Of a stretch of DNA of 64,000 nt, positions 13,268 through 24,960 are shown piece by piece. The notes under the pieces were generated by a model that was not told the origin of the DNA, made no database searches, and saw nothing but the letters and a program-made list of their open reading frames with translations. The stretch's first letter is position 1; each line of letters opens with the position of its first letter. The position numbers and the translations under genes were made by a program. Source of the DNA: Oreocharis arfaki (lineage: Eukaryota > Chordata > Aves > Passeriformes > Paramythiidae); assembly GCA_013398015.1 (NCBI GenBank), contig VZRR01011663.1, positions 682,001-746,000 on the forward strand, given 5' to 3'.

Positions 13268-14427
13268 CTTGTCTGCCTGCCCTGGACACAGGGATTTTCT
13301 GGTTTAACTATGTATGCTGCAGTCATGTACAGGAGCTCCAAGAAGAAATCAGTCTCTACTGTCCCACACACAAGAAAGAAAACGTGGTTTCCAACCCTGC
13401 AGCTTTTCATCTAAATGTGACTGTCTGCTCCTGCAGGCCATGAGTTATTGTTTTAAATTCACTTGTGCCTTTGGCACAGTTTGACTCTCTGGGACTCTAC
13501 TGAGGAAGTGTCTGCTGAAGAAATTGAGGCAGACTATGATTTTAAATTGAAATTATCTTCCTTCTAGAAAGAAAACTGTAAATTACGCCTTTGCCATGTG
13601 GTGGAGCTGGTAGACAGCAGTTCCTAAATTTCATTTTTTTCACTGTGGATGTTGTTGCTATGTTTGGAATCTTTCTTTTTTAGCAGTTTTCACAACTATG
13701 TTTAGTCTGGTAAACTACCTATAAAACTTAATCTTTGCTTTTGTATTTATATCATAAGCCTCAACATTAAGGAAAACCTCAAAGCTTGATTTTTAGAGTC
13801 AGAACTGCCAAGTCTGACGGCAACTTTCCACAACAAAGCATAATGACAACTCGTCTATTATTCCATGAAGGGCAGTGTTTCTGAAGGGATCTGTAGTTCT
13901 CATTTTTCAACTTCTAGGCAGCAGAGGAACTTCTAGACCACTGCTGAAAGTGATCATCTGGAGTAATGTGCACAAAATTGATAGAGATGAAAACACATTT
14001 CAGAAATAAAATAAAGTACAGTGTTTTGTGTCTCAGCAAAATTTCTCCTTTTCAGCACGAGAGTATTTCATGGATATTGAGTGGACCTGAAGTGGATCAA
14101 CCGAATGTTGCGTTCTTAAACTAGACAGTACCTCAGTGATATGCTGGTGTGGAAACAAGTTCTGAGTTTCTTCATTTAAGTTTGACTTTGCAAGGCTCAC
14201 AGTGGTTTAGGACCCAGCTTCCTCCTGAACCTGCATAGGGCTTTGGAAAGCCCTTGTACTTTTGTGCCTGCAACTTTTCCTATATATCTTTCCAAATGCA
14301 TGAGAAGTACATCACAGGGAAAAAGGTTTTGTGATTAAAATAGCACAGTATAATACAGAATTAGTAATTATATTCCCTGCATTCCAATTAACCATCTGTG
14401 TTGCCTAAAGCAAGTGGTGCAAATATG

Positions 14428-14562
14428 CTATGCCTTGGTTTACTCCTCTGTAACACTGGCATAATATTTGTCTCTATTATAGCACTATGTGTGTAAAAAT
14501 TAGTTTGAAATTCCCAGATAAAAAGTACTTTGAAAGTACAGGGTAGTATGATCATTACTACT
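14428..14562 (+). mobile_element. MIR/L2-L3-like ancient retroelement 3' fragment
   Basis: TATGCCTTGGTTTACTCCTC at 14429-14448 resembles the MIR-type segment TGCCTCAGTTTCCTCATCTG. It is followed by CTGTAACACTGGCATAATA, like TGTAAAATGGGATAATA. Further on, 14526-14540 resembles the AAGTGCTTTGAGAT region of such elements, and the end approaches an ATTATTA-like tail. The order and spacing fit an old SINE/LINE 3' end in sense orientation. Divergence is high and the exact family (MIR, L2 or L3/CR1-like) is uncertain. Confidence 0.55.
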
Positions 14563-15547
14563 CTCAGTCTTCACCTCATGTTATTTTCTAGACTATTCGT
14601 TATTTTACACTTCTCTCACCTCTCAATACAGTAGTCAACTGTTTCATTCCTGAGAAACTGCATTTTAGGGCATTTCATAGAGGTGTTGGTAGCATATGGT
14701 CAAATTCCAGTATGACCATTTTGCCAACTGAAATTCTCCCCATAGCTTTAAGAGGATTAAGTATTTTTCTCTTCTTCTAATGTGTTCAGCAAGGCTATCC
14801 ACCATGAAATACCCTCTGCATTTCATTCCCATGTAGCTGTGCAGTAATGAACCAAGTTTATGTTTCTGACTGTTTTGACTACAAAGTAGTTTGAATTATT
14901 TGGGGAAATGCAAGACAAAATTAATAATTCTGACATTGTGTATAAAATACCAGTGTTTGAAACCACATTTGTGAATAACTGTTTTATTTCAAATTTCTTA
15001 TGGGCTGGTCTTTGCACATTAAAAGAAGACTTATATCCTGTCCAACCTCATGTGTGCGTTTTAAATTATGGAGTAAAACAGAAAATCACCTATTTCTGTC
15101 CCTTTCCTGCATTCCCATAGCTTGAAAACTGTCTTATTTGTTAAAAAGACATTATGCACAGTTTATAATGTGGATTGACTCAAGCAACGAGAATCTGTTG
15201 GATGCTAAGTTTGTTTGGGCTATTACTGAATGCTCTTTCAAAGCCTATTAAGAAAAGTACACTCAGCTATGCTAACTTTTAATGGGCCATTTAAATTTTT
15301 GTGTCTGGAGAAAAACAGGGTGCTTTCTTACATCTAAAAATCCCCAGACAAAACCATACCACAAAACCCAGCAATGCTCTATGTCTACTTGTGGTCAGTC
15401 GTAAGATAAATGATGACAGCAAAATTCAGATTTAAAACTGAAGTTTGAGTTTGAACTATCAAGGAGTTCATTTGGGTCTGGAAGTACTAGCTGACCTCAT
15501 GTTTATATAAACTGCAATGACAAAGTATATCTGTGGATTAAAGAATC
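14563..15547. other. Unique non-coding sequence, no gene seen
   Basis: AT-rich DNA with two short complementary-strand open frames (14823-15017 minus and 14908-15120 plus). I recognise no repeat or exon. Confidence 0.65.
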
Positions 15548-15619
15548 GGGGCCAGATTTTCAGCTAGTGCAAGTTGCGGTAGGTCCAGTGAAACCAACAG
15601 AAATAAACTGATTTATGCC
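15548..15619. mobile_element. Remnant of an ancient palindromic element
   Basis: GGGGCCAGATTTTCAGCTAG followed by TGCAAGTTGCGGTAGGTCCA resembles one arm of the amniote palindrome reading roughly GGCCAGATCCTCAGCTGGTG then TAAATCGGCGTAGCTCCATT. The opposite arm survives as CTGATTTATGCC at 15608-15619, like CGATTTACACC. The centre (GTGAAACCAACAG) is degraded. Recognition is by eye from memory. Confidence 0.55.
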
Positions 15620-16349
15620 TTTTATAACAAAGAAATTATTTGCATTATTAGTTGAGAGAAAAAAAAAATTAAAGTCTTCACACATACATTTGCATGGATT
15701 CAATTGTAAGACAAATATTTAAGAAATGTGGATGGTAGCTTCAAGGTCACCTTTGAAAATGTGTTTATTGTATATGATTCAACCATGTGTAAAATGAGGA
15801 CATATTCTCACTGTATAAGAACACATTTCAGTCAGCTGCACATTTCTATATCCCTTTGATATATATTGAAATGGCTTCATCCCAACATGACCTTGAAAGG
15901 TTAATTTAAAACAAGACTTGATTTTTTCCCCCTATTTGCTTTTAAAAAAGGGTTTATGTAGGACATGTTGTTCACTTGATGTTAAATTTCATCTTACAAG
16001 GGTGTTCTGGAATGTGTTGGAATAAATCTCAACAGTCATATTCCCTGAATAATGGCTAAATGTTTGTAAGTGCAATAGGAGGTATAGCTCAAAATATTTC
16101 ATTACTAGAAAAAGCAGTGTTATTTTAAGACCCAAATACTTGGCACTTTCCTGTTTTCTCTCAGCATTGTATCAGTAGGTACATTCTTTAAAAGCAATCA
16201 CATCTTGGTTTCTTTAATCTGCAGAAACCCCATCTGTGTATGCTTCTGATAGAAACCAGAGTCTGCATGGTGGAATCCACTGGAGCAATGTATGTGCAGC
16301 TCGTTTGTGCGTATTCTCCAGCTCATTTACATATAAATTACATAACGTA
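15620..16349. other. Unique AT-rich sequence, no gene seen
   Basis: Contains A-runs (about 15658-15670) and one POU-type octamer match, ATTTGCAT at 15688-15695. Such an octamer is expected about once or twice by chance in a window this size. No gene or repeat is recognised. Confidence 0.65.
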
Positions 16350-16640
16350 TGGCATCGGCACTCTGGCTCCTCGGCGGGGAGGTCATTCTGGGAAAAAGGG
16401 GCTCAGTGATGAAAACTGCCTCTAGCCTGTGCTTTCCCTGGGGAGGCACGGGGTACCAATCAGCCCCCTTAAGTGGGCAAGGTCTGGAGAGATAGGCTGG
16501 GCACCACCTCGGTGGGCAGCACTTTTCCCTCAGATGTGTGTGCTGGCAGCTGGTGCAGGACACGGACAGAGGTGCAGCCTGGTTGGGAAGGCAGCAGCCA
16601 CCGCCCGCCGTTGTTCAGGCATGAATTCCTCAGCTGGCAC
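16350..16640. other. Isolated GC-rich islet with CpGs
   Basis: About 290 bases are clearly richer in G and C than the flanks and hold several CpG dinucleotides (for example CGGCGGGG near 16373 and CCGCCCGCCG near 16602). It carries chance-length open frames on both strands (16327-16563 minus, 16429-16671 plus) with no recognisable domain. It could be an exon or promoter of an unrecognised transcript, an old repeat fragment, or composition drift; I cannot tell which. Confidence 0.5.
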
Positions 16641-18690
16641 AGTTGCCCTTAAGCCCTTTATATCTGTTTGATCCCCATCTCTCCTCTTAGGTTTAAAAGC
16701 ACTTCCTTGAGTGGTGTAATCATGGGGCAATTTTCCCCTCATGCCAAGTTTAGATATTGTATATACTACTTATATGTTGACTTGGGTGACATTGTTTCCC
16801 AGTTCCCAGTGAGATAGGGATCAGACCACCTCTGTGCAGCTCAAAGACCAAAGCATTGCACCAGACAGCATGGGATTTCTTCAGAACATTTTGGAAGTGG
16901 AAATTGAAGTCATTTGAGGATTAGCATTTTGTTAGATGGGGAGATGAACCCCAAAACACAACATCCTGAAATTGCTCAGCTGCTGTTCATCACTGAAGGT
17001 TTGAAGGCAGAGATTGCAATCTGTTCCTGCTCTATCTGCTGCTGTTCAGTTACGAGAACAACAAGCAAGGCAGGTCAGCACTGGCCCCCCTTTTCTCTGT
17101 CTGTGTAACCTGGTATTAACAAAAGAAAGCAAAAAGGTTTGAAATCCTACTTGAAGCGGATACTGGTTACTTAAGTCAGCATTATGTTCAGCAACAACAG
17201 ACACAGCTGTCTTGACCACACACAGACCATTTTAGCAATTGCCAAAGTGCAACACTCGTTATGCAGCCAAGTCTTAAATTATGGTAAGCAATGAAATAAC
17301 CAAAGATGTTTTAAAAGAAAGCACATTAGTTCCATTAATATGAAATTTACCTCTCAGATAATTCTTGACTTGTATCAAATGTACATTTGCCAGTTTTGTG
17401 AGCAACAGGACTGAGGAAAGTAAAAATTACTTCATAAAAATAAGCTACCCAGGATTTTATGTGAACAGACTTGATGACTACGTAATTAAAATTTCTAAGC
17501 ACATGTAATTATTAAAATAGAAACAGACACACAGTCTTCTGCTTTCTGTCACTTTTCATAGGCTTTTTTAAAAATCAGATTGACAATGAAATTGTGCAAC
17601 AATCACGAAGCCGGGAGGGACGACAAATTTAGGTTTCAATTCAGCAGAGAACCTGAGCATGTATGTATAATTGAGCATGGACTTAAGCTCTTTGCTGAGT
17701 TTGAATCCTAAGAAAGGTATCCTAACCTTTATAGGAAATTTTGGTGTTTTCAAATATTTTGAGCTGGGCAAGGAAAGGATGAATTTGGATTTACCCAAAT
17801 TGCTTTAGTTTCATGGAGTTTTTCCATGCAGGCTTTGAGGGTGGGCACAAGTTATTTTCTAGATTTCTTCTACACAAACTGCTCTTAAAACTGTAATAAC
17901 AATTTTTTGTTTCTCTTTAAAATTCAATCAGCCCGGAGGATAAAATTGAGAGTAAAATGTTGCACAGTGACACATCACTACCAAAGAAATCAATAAAAGA
18001 GAGAATTACAACTCAATGGTTTCATAGATGCTTATGAAATCTGTGGGCTGTTTAATCTTGTCCAAGCTCCTGGAAGCACACAAGACCCCTAAATCTAAAT
18101 CTGACTCTCTTTCCCCTGCAGCCCTTACAATTCTCTCCTTCAAGGTAGATCCAGAAGCTACAAAGCATCAAAGGATATCACCATATCTCTGTCTGCATAT
18201 GAAGGATAGTGTAGCTTTTGCTTCACTTCTGCACTGTCAACAGAAAGTCCATCCCATGTTCCTATCTGCATGCTGGAACTAGTCTTATCTGCCAGTGTTA
18301 AGCGCAAAGGCCCATCTAACAGCCCACAGGGAAAGGCACACTTCACCAAGGTGGGCCAAGTTTGCCTTCTGCCTGTATCCACTGGATGGAATGCAGCAAA
18401 TGCAGCAAAAAATGCAGCAAAATAATATTTTGTGGTCAGTAACTTTCTTCCTGTCAGTCTGGACTTCCCTTAGGTACCAGCACAGTGCTAGGAATGGAGT
18501 AGATGGCAGCTGTCGACAGACTTCACCTGCATCTCAACAGGTGCCTTGACTTGGGAATATCTATGACAAAAGGAGATGCTTTTGCAGTGGCATGAGCTGG
18601 ATGATGGATGAACCTCTTTTTGCCCACAGAGATGTGCTGTAGTTGCATCCTACATGTGAACAGCATTCAACAGCATTGCTGAGAACCAAC
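16641..18690. other. Unique non-coding sequence, no gene seen
   Basis: AT-rich DNA with short open frames only. A short tandem of ATGCAGCAA units lies at 18391-18420. A splice-like pattern near 18110-18145 (a pyrimidine tract and CAG, then GTAGAT about 23 bases on) is too short and weak to call an exon. Confidence 0.65.
18391..18420 (+). repeat. Three-copy ATGCAGCAA tandem
   Basis: The unit ATGCAGCAA occurs at 18391, 18400 and 18412, with a small A-rich insertion before the third copy. It is a tiny decayed minisatellite. Confidence 0.7.
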
Positions 18691-19133
18691 AAAATCATGG
18701 TTTGAGTTGAAAGGGACCACAAAGATCATTAAGTTTCAATCCAGCTGCTGTGGGCAAAGACACCTTCCAGTAGACCAGGCTGCTCAAAGCCGCATCCAGC
18801 CTGGCCTTAGACACTTCCAGGGATGGGGCATCCACAGCTTCCCTGGGCAACCTGTGCCAGTACCTCACCACCCTCACAGTAAAGAATTTCTTCCCTTTAT
18901 CTAATCTTAACATGCCTTCTCTCAAGTTTAAAGGCATTTCCCCTTGTCCTATCACTATATGCCCTTGTCCAAAGTCCCTCTCCAGCTCTTTTGCAGCCCC
19001 CTTTAGGTAGTAGAAAGTTGCTGTAAGTTCTGCTCCCCAGAGCCTTTTCCTCTCCAGGCTGAACAACCCCAACTCTCTCAGTCTGTCTTCATGGGACAGG
19101 TTTATTAAGCTACTCTGTAGCCCTGCTCACTCC
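18691..19133 (-). mobile_element. CR1 LINE, 3' fragment (antisense orientation)
   Basis: A 5'-truncated copy of chicken repeat 1, the dominant LINE of birds. The plus strand shows the reverse complement of the CR1 3' end: GTTTGAGTTGAAAGGGACC, then the TAGACCAGGCTGCTCAAAGC and TCCAGGGATGGGGCATCCAC blocks, and then AGGCTGAACAACCCCAACTC. Read on the minus strand, 18695-19072 stays open for 125 codons and matches the decayed C-terminus of CR1 ORF2 (LFSLERKRLWGAEL, then GKKFFTVRVVRYWHRLPREA, then DAPSLEVSKARLDAAL). No reverse transcriptase or endonuclease domain is present, so it is dead. The octamer tail is reduced to one degenerate unit near 18694. Confidence 0.95.
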
Positions 19134-22100
19134 TGAAAAGGGCCAGTCACTGCCATCTCCCTCTTTCATTACCTTTAAAAGTCTGTATAATTAATTTCCA
19201 TTATGATTTTCCCAGCCAGTGAATTCTTTTATAAATAAAATTTTCATTAATAAAAGGGAGTACCACAAATTGCAGCATCACATCGACATTGAAAAGGAAA
19301 ATATTGGATCCTCTATATGTTGCTAACAACTACTGCAAAACTGCAAAAGGAAAAGATATGTGTCATCATGATGTGTCTGCACCTGCAAAAAGTACAGCTT
19401 CTTTAAAAAAAATGCTGTTGTGTATTGTGATATTTGCTATAGTAATAACTATTTATCCCCTTGTATAGAAAAGCAATTAGTTATGAAAACCTATGGAAAT
19501 TGCTAGTGGGTGGGGTCTTGCTGGCACTTTTTGTTTCAGGTTTGTTTTCCCCAAGACATCCATTTTTGCTGCACCATGTATGATCAGTCCTGAGCAACCT
19601 GAGAAGTGATCAGCTCTGCTGAGAGAGACAGAGGAGATGTGGCGAAGTCCAGGAAACAGCACATTCAAAAGACAAACACAGCCTTTTATTTTTTCCTTAC
19701 TTTCCGTGGAGCAATGATCATGGAGAGGATCCTGCCTAATGCAGGGCAATGAATCTCAGCAACAGGTTTCCAACTTGGAGATGTCTGGGGAAGGGTGTCC
19801 AGGGCTCAGGGCGTTCTGGTAGAGTTGTCTCAAGTGCCTTCCTACCCTCTGGACTGCTGTCTGTAAAAGATAGAGCAAAACCGACTCAGAAGCAAATTAT
19901 TACAGAAATTTCTTTTTACCAGTGCAGTGGGAACTTACACTGTGGCTTTTCTGTGGTAACTGGACCTGAATGCATAATCAGGCTTAGGAGGAAACTTCTG
20001 AAGGCCCGTGATCTGTACAGTTCCACCATCCAACCAGATGCATTTGAGTCCCCACGTGCCGGACATTGTGCTTGGAACTTCAATTTGTCGCTGAAGGCTC
20101 CAGCAGCATCTCTGCTGAGAGGCTGTCTGGGATGCCTCCTGGGCACAGGCTGTTTGCTCTCCACTGGTGGCACTGAGACCCCGTGGTGTGGCAGCCCCAG
20201 GTCCCTGAGCTGGTGTTAAACCCCAAGAACTGCTCAGTGCTTTGATTACACTCTATTCCTAGCTCCAGCTGCGTGGTATTTTAGGTTTGCAGCTTGGTTT
20301 TTCAAGGGTGTTTGTCAGTGGAAGTACACCAAGAATAAGATTACAATTTTCTGTAAGCAGTGACTTGTGGCTTTATATGCTATAGGAAATTTTCAAGTGT
20401 AGACAGAATTGTATGTTTAGGTACATTTCATTGCCTCATGTCTGGCAGTATTACAAGCCCCTGCACTGCCCTAGATCCTTCATCTCTCCCCACCTTTTGC
20501 ATCTACCACTTTCTTCAGAACAAGGGAGCCTGTTTCTCTGTCTCTTTTCTTCAGTTCACTCCCTAAAGGAGCCAATTAAGGACCTCGTCAAAAAATAAAC
20601 AAATATGTTCTACTCTCATTTGTCAGGCAACCTTCTGTTTCACCTCAACGTGCAACGAAATCCAGATGATCTGTCGCATTCTACCTTCACTGGTTTGGTT
20701 CAGACTTGAAAAGTAAGTTTGCCCTGAACTCCAGCCAACTGTGAGTCCACTAATGGCTTTCATGTGAAGTGCTTAGAATCAAACAGAACTCACAAATTCA
20801 TGTAGCTTTCCCAATAATTAAAGTTCTTCACTCTTCCTCTTAGATCTCTGGAAAAATATGATGGTATTTCCTTAAATTTTTTGCTAACTTAGGAAAGCTG
20901 GTAAAATAGGAGCAGTCACACTTAAAAACATGGAGAATCCTTAGCTTTTGCTGGATTGAAAGATACAATGGGTCTCACGGTAGTGCCAAAAAGGGAGAGA
21001 ATAGTGGAGACACTAACACAGAGCAGGAGAACCACTGGTGTCGGCAGGAGGAAGTGGAGGAAAACTGATCAGGTTGCTGGAAGGAACAGCGGAGGGTAAA
21101 AGCACTGGTGCTTAAGAAAGAAAAGAGCCTTCATCATGGAGGAGGACGGTGCCATACCCATGGGAATGTATTGCAGGTACTGTGGGGAGGTGTTGGCAGG
21201 AGTGGGAGCAGATTGGGAGCAGCCCACAGGCATCAGAGCAGCAGGTCAGGATGATATGGCTGTGTGTCACCTTCCAGCCTCTGAAAGTCAAATCGTTGCT
21301 TACTCACCCTCAAATTATCCCTCACTCTATGGTTTTTCAGCCTGCATGTGGGAATCGAGCCCTGCCAGTTTAAATTAATCAGTTATTTGAGCATTGCAGG
21401 CATAGTGTAAGGTTTACAGTGGCAATACCTTGGCAGACCAAGGTGATTCTTTGGCATGTACAAGTGTAAAATCATTCTAAGTGATTGGTAATATAGCAGT
21501 GTTTAATTTCAAGATGTGTCAAATGCTCTACTGCTGTAAATAGACACAGTCACACTCACTGCAGTAGGATTTGATGTATTTATGTGAGTGGGGGATTTCC
21601 TTCCATGGAGTGAGCCTTTAAATAAAAGAATAGACAAGAAAAAAAATTACAATTTTTTCTGTTCTTACCCATCTGTTTCTAAATATAAACCAATTTCCTC
21701 CTGTGCTGTAGTATTTTAAAACCAAGAACAAAGAGCCAGTGAGAGTAAGCACAGCTATGTGCTAATTTATAACTGCTCAGAGTAAAAGGCAGCTCCAGCT
21801 GACAGTAGCTTCAAAAAAATCGTGCCTCCTGTAAATTAGGGTAAGGGAACCGATCACTGAAGGTAAACAGGTGATGAAATACTTCATTAGTACCTCATTT
21901 GTAATTTATGTCTGCTGAAGTAGTTGACAAAGAATCAAAATGTAAGTGGTAGATTTCTCAGAAGTGCAGCCTTTGAGGTCACTGAAGTGGATTAATTATA
22001 ACCCAGTGTAAAGCACAGCCTGTCTCTGTGTCAATTACCAGTATTTGATAACTGAAATTATGTCAAGCTCTGTTCTTCTTCAAGATGCAGCCACACATTT

Positions 22101-24764
22101 TAAAATCATTATGACTGTAAGCATGAGCTTCACATAGCTAATGAGTTCAGCTCATTTATTAAAGTTCATTTTGGCTTAGCAGATAGTAGTTGAGATTCAG
22201 AGGGGAGTGGGCAACAAAAGATCCAGTTCTGCAAAAATAAATGCCTTTCCTTATCCTCCCTCCCAAACCTGTGCTGAAGGAGAAAAAAAGCTGATTCACT
22301 TGCCAAAGAATCGTTTAAATGTACCCTAGGAGAAAGAGTTGAGGGAGTCAACTGCTATTAAATATGACCTGCTTCTAATGGCTATCAGACCTCCAGTTGT
22401 TCAGTGAAAAGGCTGGGCTTAATGGACTACCTGCTGTTCATATTCATCACAGCAGAACAACCGATAATGTACCTCTACTACATCTTGGGATTTTCTTTCC
22501 CCTCTTCCTCCCTTTTTCACACTCTTCCCTGGAGCTGCACAAGCATTGAGTAGGGTTTGATAGCATCTGTTCGTATGTTATCAAAACCTACCATAGTCTC
22601 TTTGGTGGGTAACTCTATCTCGCCATGGCAGTGCAATCTGCTGCCAGTGCAGCAGGTGGGCAGCACTCGCTCCCTGCATCCTGACCCACGGCAGCACTAC
22701 CTGAGCACAGTCAGGAAATTCTGAATGTGATGGCTTTGGCTTTGGGTTGGTTTTCTGGTACAAAATCAGCTAAAGCACTGGGTTGATGTCACTAAGCTCA
22801 TCACCAGGACACCAGCTTTGCCACATGTTCTATGCATGCTTTATGCTCAGTGTCGCTGCCATGCCAGGGAACAAACAGTCATAGCTGGTACTGTGGATTC
22901 CCACTGCTGGGGGAAATGATGCCAGATCTCAGCTGCAGTGTCAAGCAGAATGGCTCCAACTTCAGCTGAGTTCAGACTTCAACCACAGCCTTACAAACAG
23001 CATTTGGTCTAGTGAGTTACTATTTCACTCTTCCCTGCTTTCACCTGAAGTAGCTCGGTTGTAACCATCTCTTACTAAAATAAGTAGTAACATACAATCC
23101 TGCTGAACAGGTAATTCCTTATTCTTTTTTGCTCATTTTGATAGTCTGAGTTCAGACTATGCTTTCAGTGGAATCTTGCATTTATCATGGCTGTAACTTT
23201 ACACAGAGCTATATTCCAACATCCACCAGCAATCTTTTAAAAAAACAAGTTAGTACTTTGAGGTGGACATAGTAGTCAGAAGATTTTCAGCTAAAGAATA
23301 CATTTCTTTTTAGCATTAACAACATGTGGTACTAATGTTTAAAATACAAATTTTACTTTGTCAGTGCAACTCATCATTCCTTATTACACATTGTGAAATC
23401 ATTTTAAGATTCTTTGCCCTTTTTTAAGCCAAAAGAATATCTGAAAACTACCCAAGACCTTTACCACGGAGCCCAGAGCAAGTATAAAGCTGTGAGCTAA
23501 ACTGTAGATTTCTAACATGAACTTCATGAAAATAACTGAGAAAAAGATTTATTTGTGTCTTTGATTTACTAACACACTATTTTCCAGTGAAATAATACAT
23601 TCAAACTTGCATCAGATTACTGTTCATATCTTTAGCATGAGGATAATATTGTTGATAATTTTAGAAGCACCTAAGTAAATTAGATGTGTAAAGAGACGGA
23701 TTGAGCAGAATATTCACCACAGGGTGGCTTTGTGGCCCTGCTCAAATCAGCAGAAGTTATAGCACCTCCGTCAATGCATACAGGATTTCCAATCTCATAT
23801 TTTAACCTCCATTGTTTCATGGAAAATATTTTATTGGATAAACAGGCAGAATGTTGAAACAATCCCTCCCTAAATATTTTGCAGCAATAATGACACTGAT
23901 TTCTCCATGACATCAATCAAACTAAAACACTTAAAAATACTCATTTCAGTATAAGTAACTAAAAATGTGCTACAGATTGGAAATGAGGGAAGAGAACTGA
24001 TATGACGGGTATTACAAGCTATGTCTAGACTTACCTGCTAGGAAAAATGATGGCTCATGTCCAGTCCACACCTCCACTTTTCTTAACTGTGAAAACCAGA
24101 TTGTGGGAAGGTAGGAGGCAAGAAGAATGGACAGCTGGTGCATGCCTGCATTTTGTCCCAGTAGGGAACACGGATGTGAGAATATGCAACTGGAAAGTGG
24201 AAAATTCTCCCCACATCCCTCATCTAGATACAATTGAGTGCCCACAGTGACCGAGGAAATGATTTTTTGGTAGGAATTCAAAAGTGTTTCCAGTTTTTTC
24301 CACTCATTTGGTTAAATATAGCTTTGCGGACTGAGATTTTCCGAAAAGCTGGTCAGTAGACGGGTTTACATCCTTTTGTGCCACCACCTTAATGGTACTT
24401 CATCACAGATGAGCTTAACAACTCTGGAGACTCAGTATCAGGCTTTTATGAAGGTTCAGGAACAGATTTTCAAATTTCTTGTGTTCCCAGATGGGCTCCT
24501 ACATAGCACCAAAGTAACAGGTATGTTGCAAAAACAATTCCCACCATCTACCAGTACCAATTCCGCCACCTGAGTTTTAACAAAATGTCAGCACTGGAAC
24601 TTTTGAGGACTTATAAAGAAGATCTCATGGTGAAACCTCAACTAGACACTGATTGAGAAATGCAGACAACACAAATTGATTTTTTTTTAGGCTGCTGCTC
24701 ATGCTTTCTTCCCTTGTAGCAGATATTTATCCATGCCTGATAGGAATTTGTACCTCCAGACAAG
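19134..24764. other. Unique non-coding sequence, no gene seen
   Basis: Holds a 156-codon open frame (19749-20219 plus) overlapped by an 85-codon antisense frame, and an 80-codon frame (21136-21378 plus) with a single CRYCGEV motif; none resembles a known protein. A perfect 9-bp inverted repeat lies at 23141-23160. The segment is AT-rich, with moderately GC-richer patches around 20000-20220 and 21000-21300. I recognise no transposon. Confidence 0.65.
23141..23160. repeat. Perfect 9-bp inverted repeat
   Basis: ATAGTCTGA, GT, TCAGACTAT forms a 20-base palindrome with a 2-base centre. It could be a dyad binding site or a small relic of an inverted-repeat element. Nothing adjacent decides. Confidence 0.55.
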
Positions 24765-24960
24765 GTGTGTGGCTGCACCAGCCTGGAAAGGGGCGAGACA
24801 GCTGGCCCCATGGGATGGGTCAGGCAGAAACAGATGGCCCTGACCGGCCGGGCTGGCGTGGGGACAGATGGCGACACGGGACAGCTCGGAAAGGGGGACA
24901 TATGGCAACACGGGATTGGCAGGAGCACAAGTCCTTACGCTGGGCCCAATTACAGGCCTG
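24765..24960. other. GC-rich islet with a 21-bp internal direct repeat
   Basis: About 195 bases of GC-rich sequence with several CpGs (for example GACCGGCCGG near 24842). A 21-base unit at 24861-24881 recurs at 24895-24915 with 19 of 21 bases the same, spaced 34 bases. Overlapping open frames on both strands (24701-24964 and 24765-25103 plus; 24638-24928 and 24820-25155 minus) reflect the lack of stops in GC-rich DNA. It could be a minisatellite, part of an unrecognised LTR, or a cryptic promoter. Confidence 0.5.

Larger units (their letters stand above)
9557..14427. other. Unique non-coding sequence, no gene seen
   Basis: A GC-richer part (about 9640-10440) gives several overlapping open frames on both strands (longest 129 codons, 10046-10435 minus) without recognisable domains; their mutual overlap argues that they are chance. 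A CAG run is at 10298-10312. A perfect 8-bp stem with a 3-base loop is at 13249-13267. The rest is AT-rich. Confidence 0.7.

Noticed and set aside
18110..18145. Splice-like mini-exon (pyrimidine tract, CAG, about 23 bases, GTAGAT)
   Set aside because: Acceptor and donor words this short occur often by chance. No neighbouring exon or frame supports it.
18695..19072. 125-codon minus-strand open frame as a host gene
   Set aside because: It is the decayed C-terminal end of CR1 ORF2, part of a LINE fragment and not a host gene.
19749..20219. 156-codon plus-strand open frame
   Set aside because: An 85-codon antisense frame overlaps it, no domain is seen, and it has no exon-like flanks that I can defend.
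21136..21378. 80-codon frame with a CRYCGEV motif, suggestive of a zinc ribbon
   Set aside because: Only one CxxC pair is present and no second metal-binding pair follows. A 74-codon frame in another phase covers the same bases.
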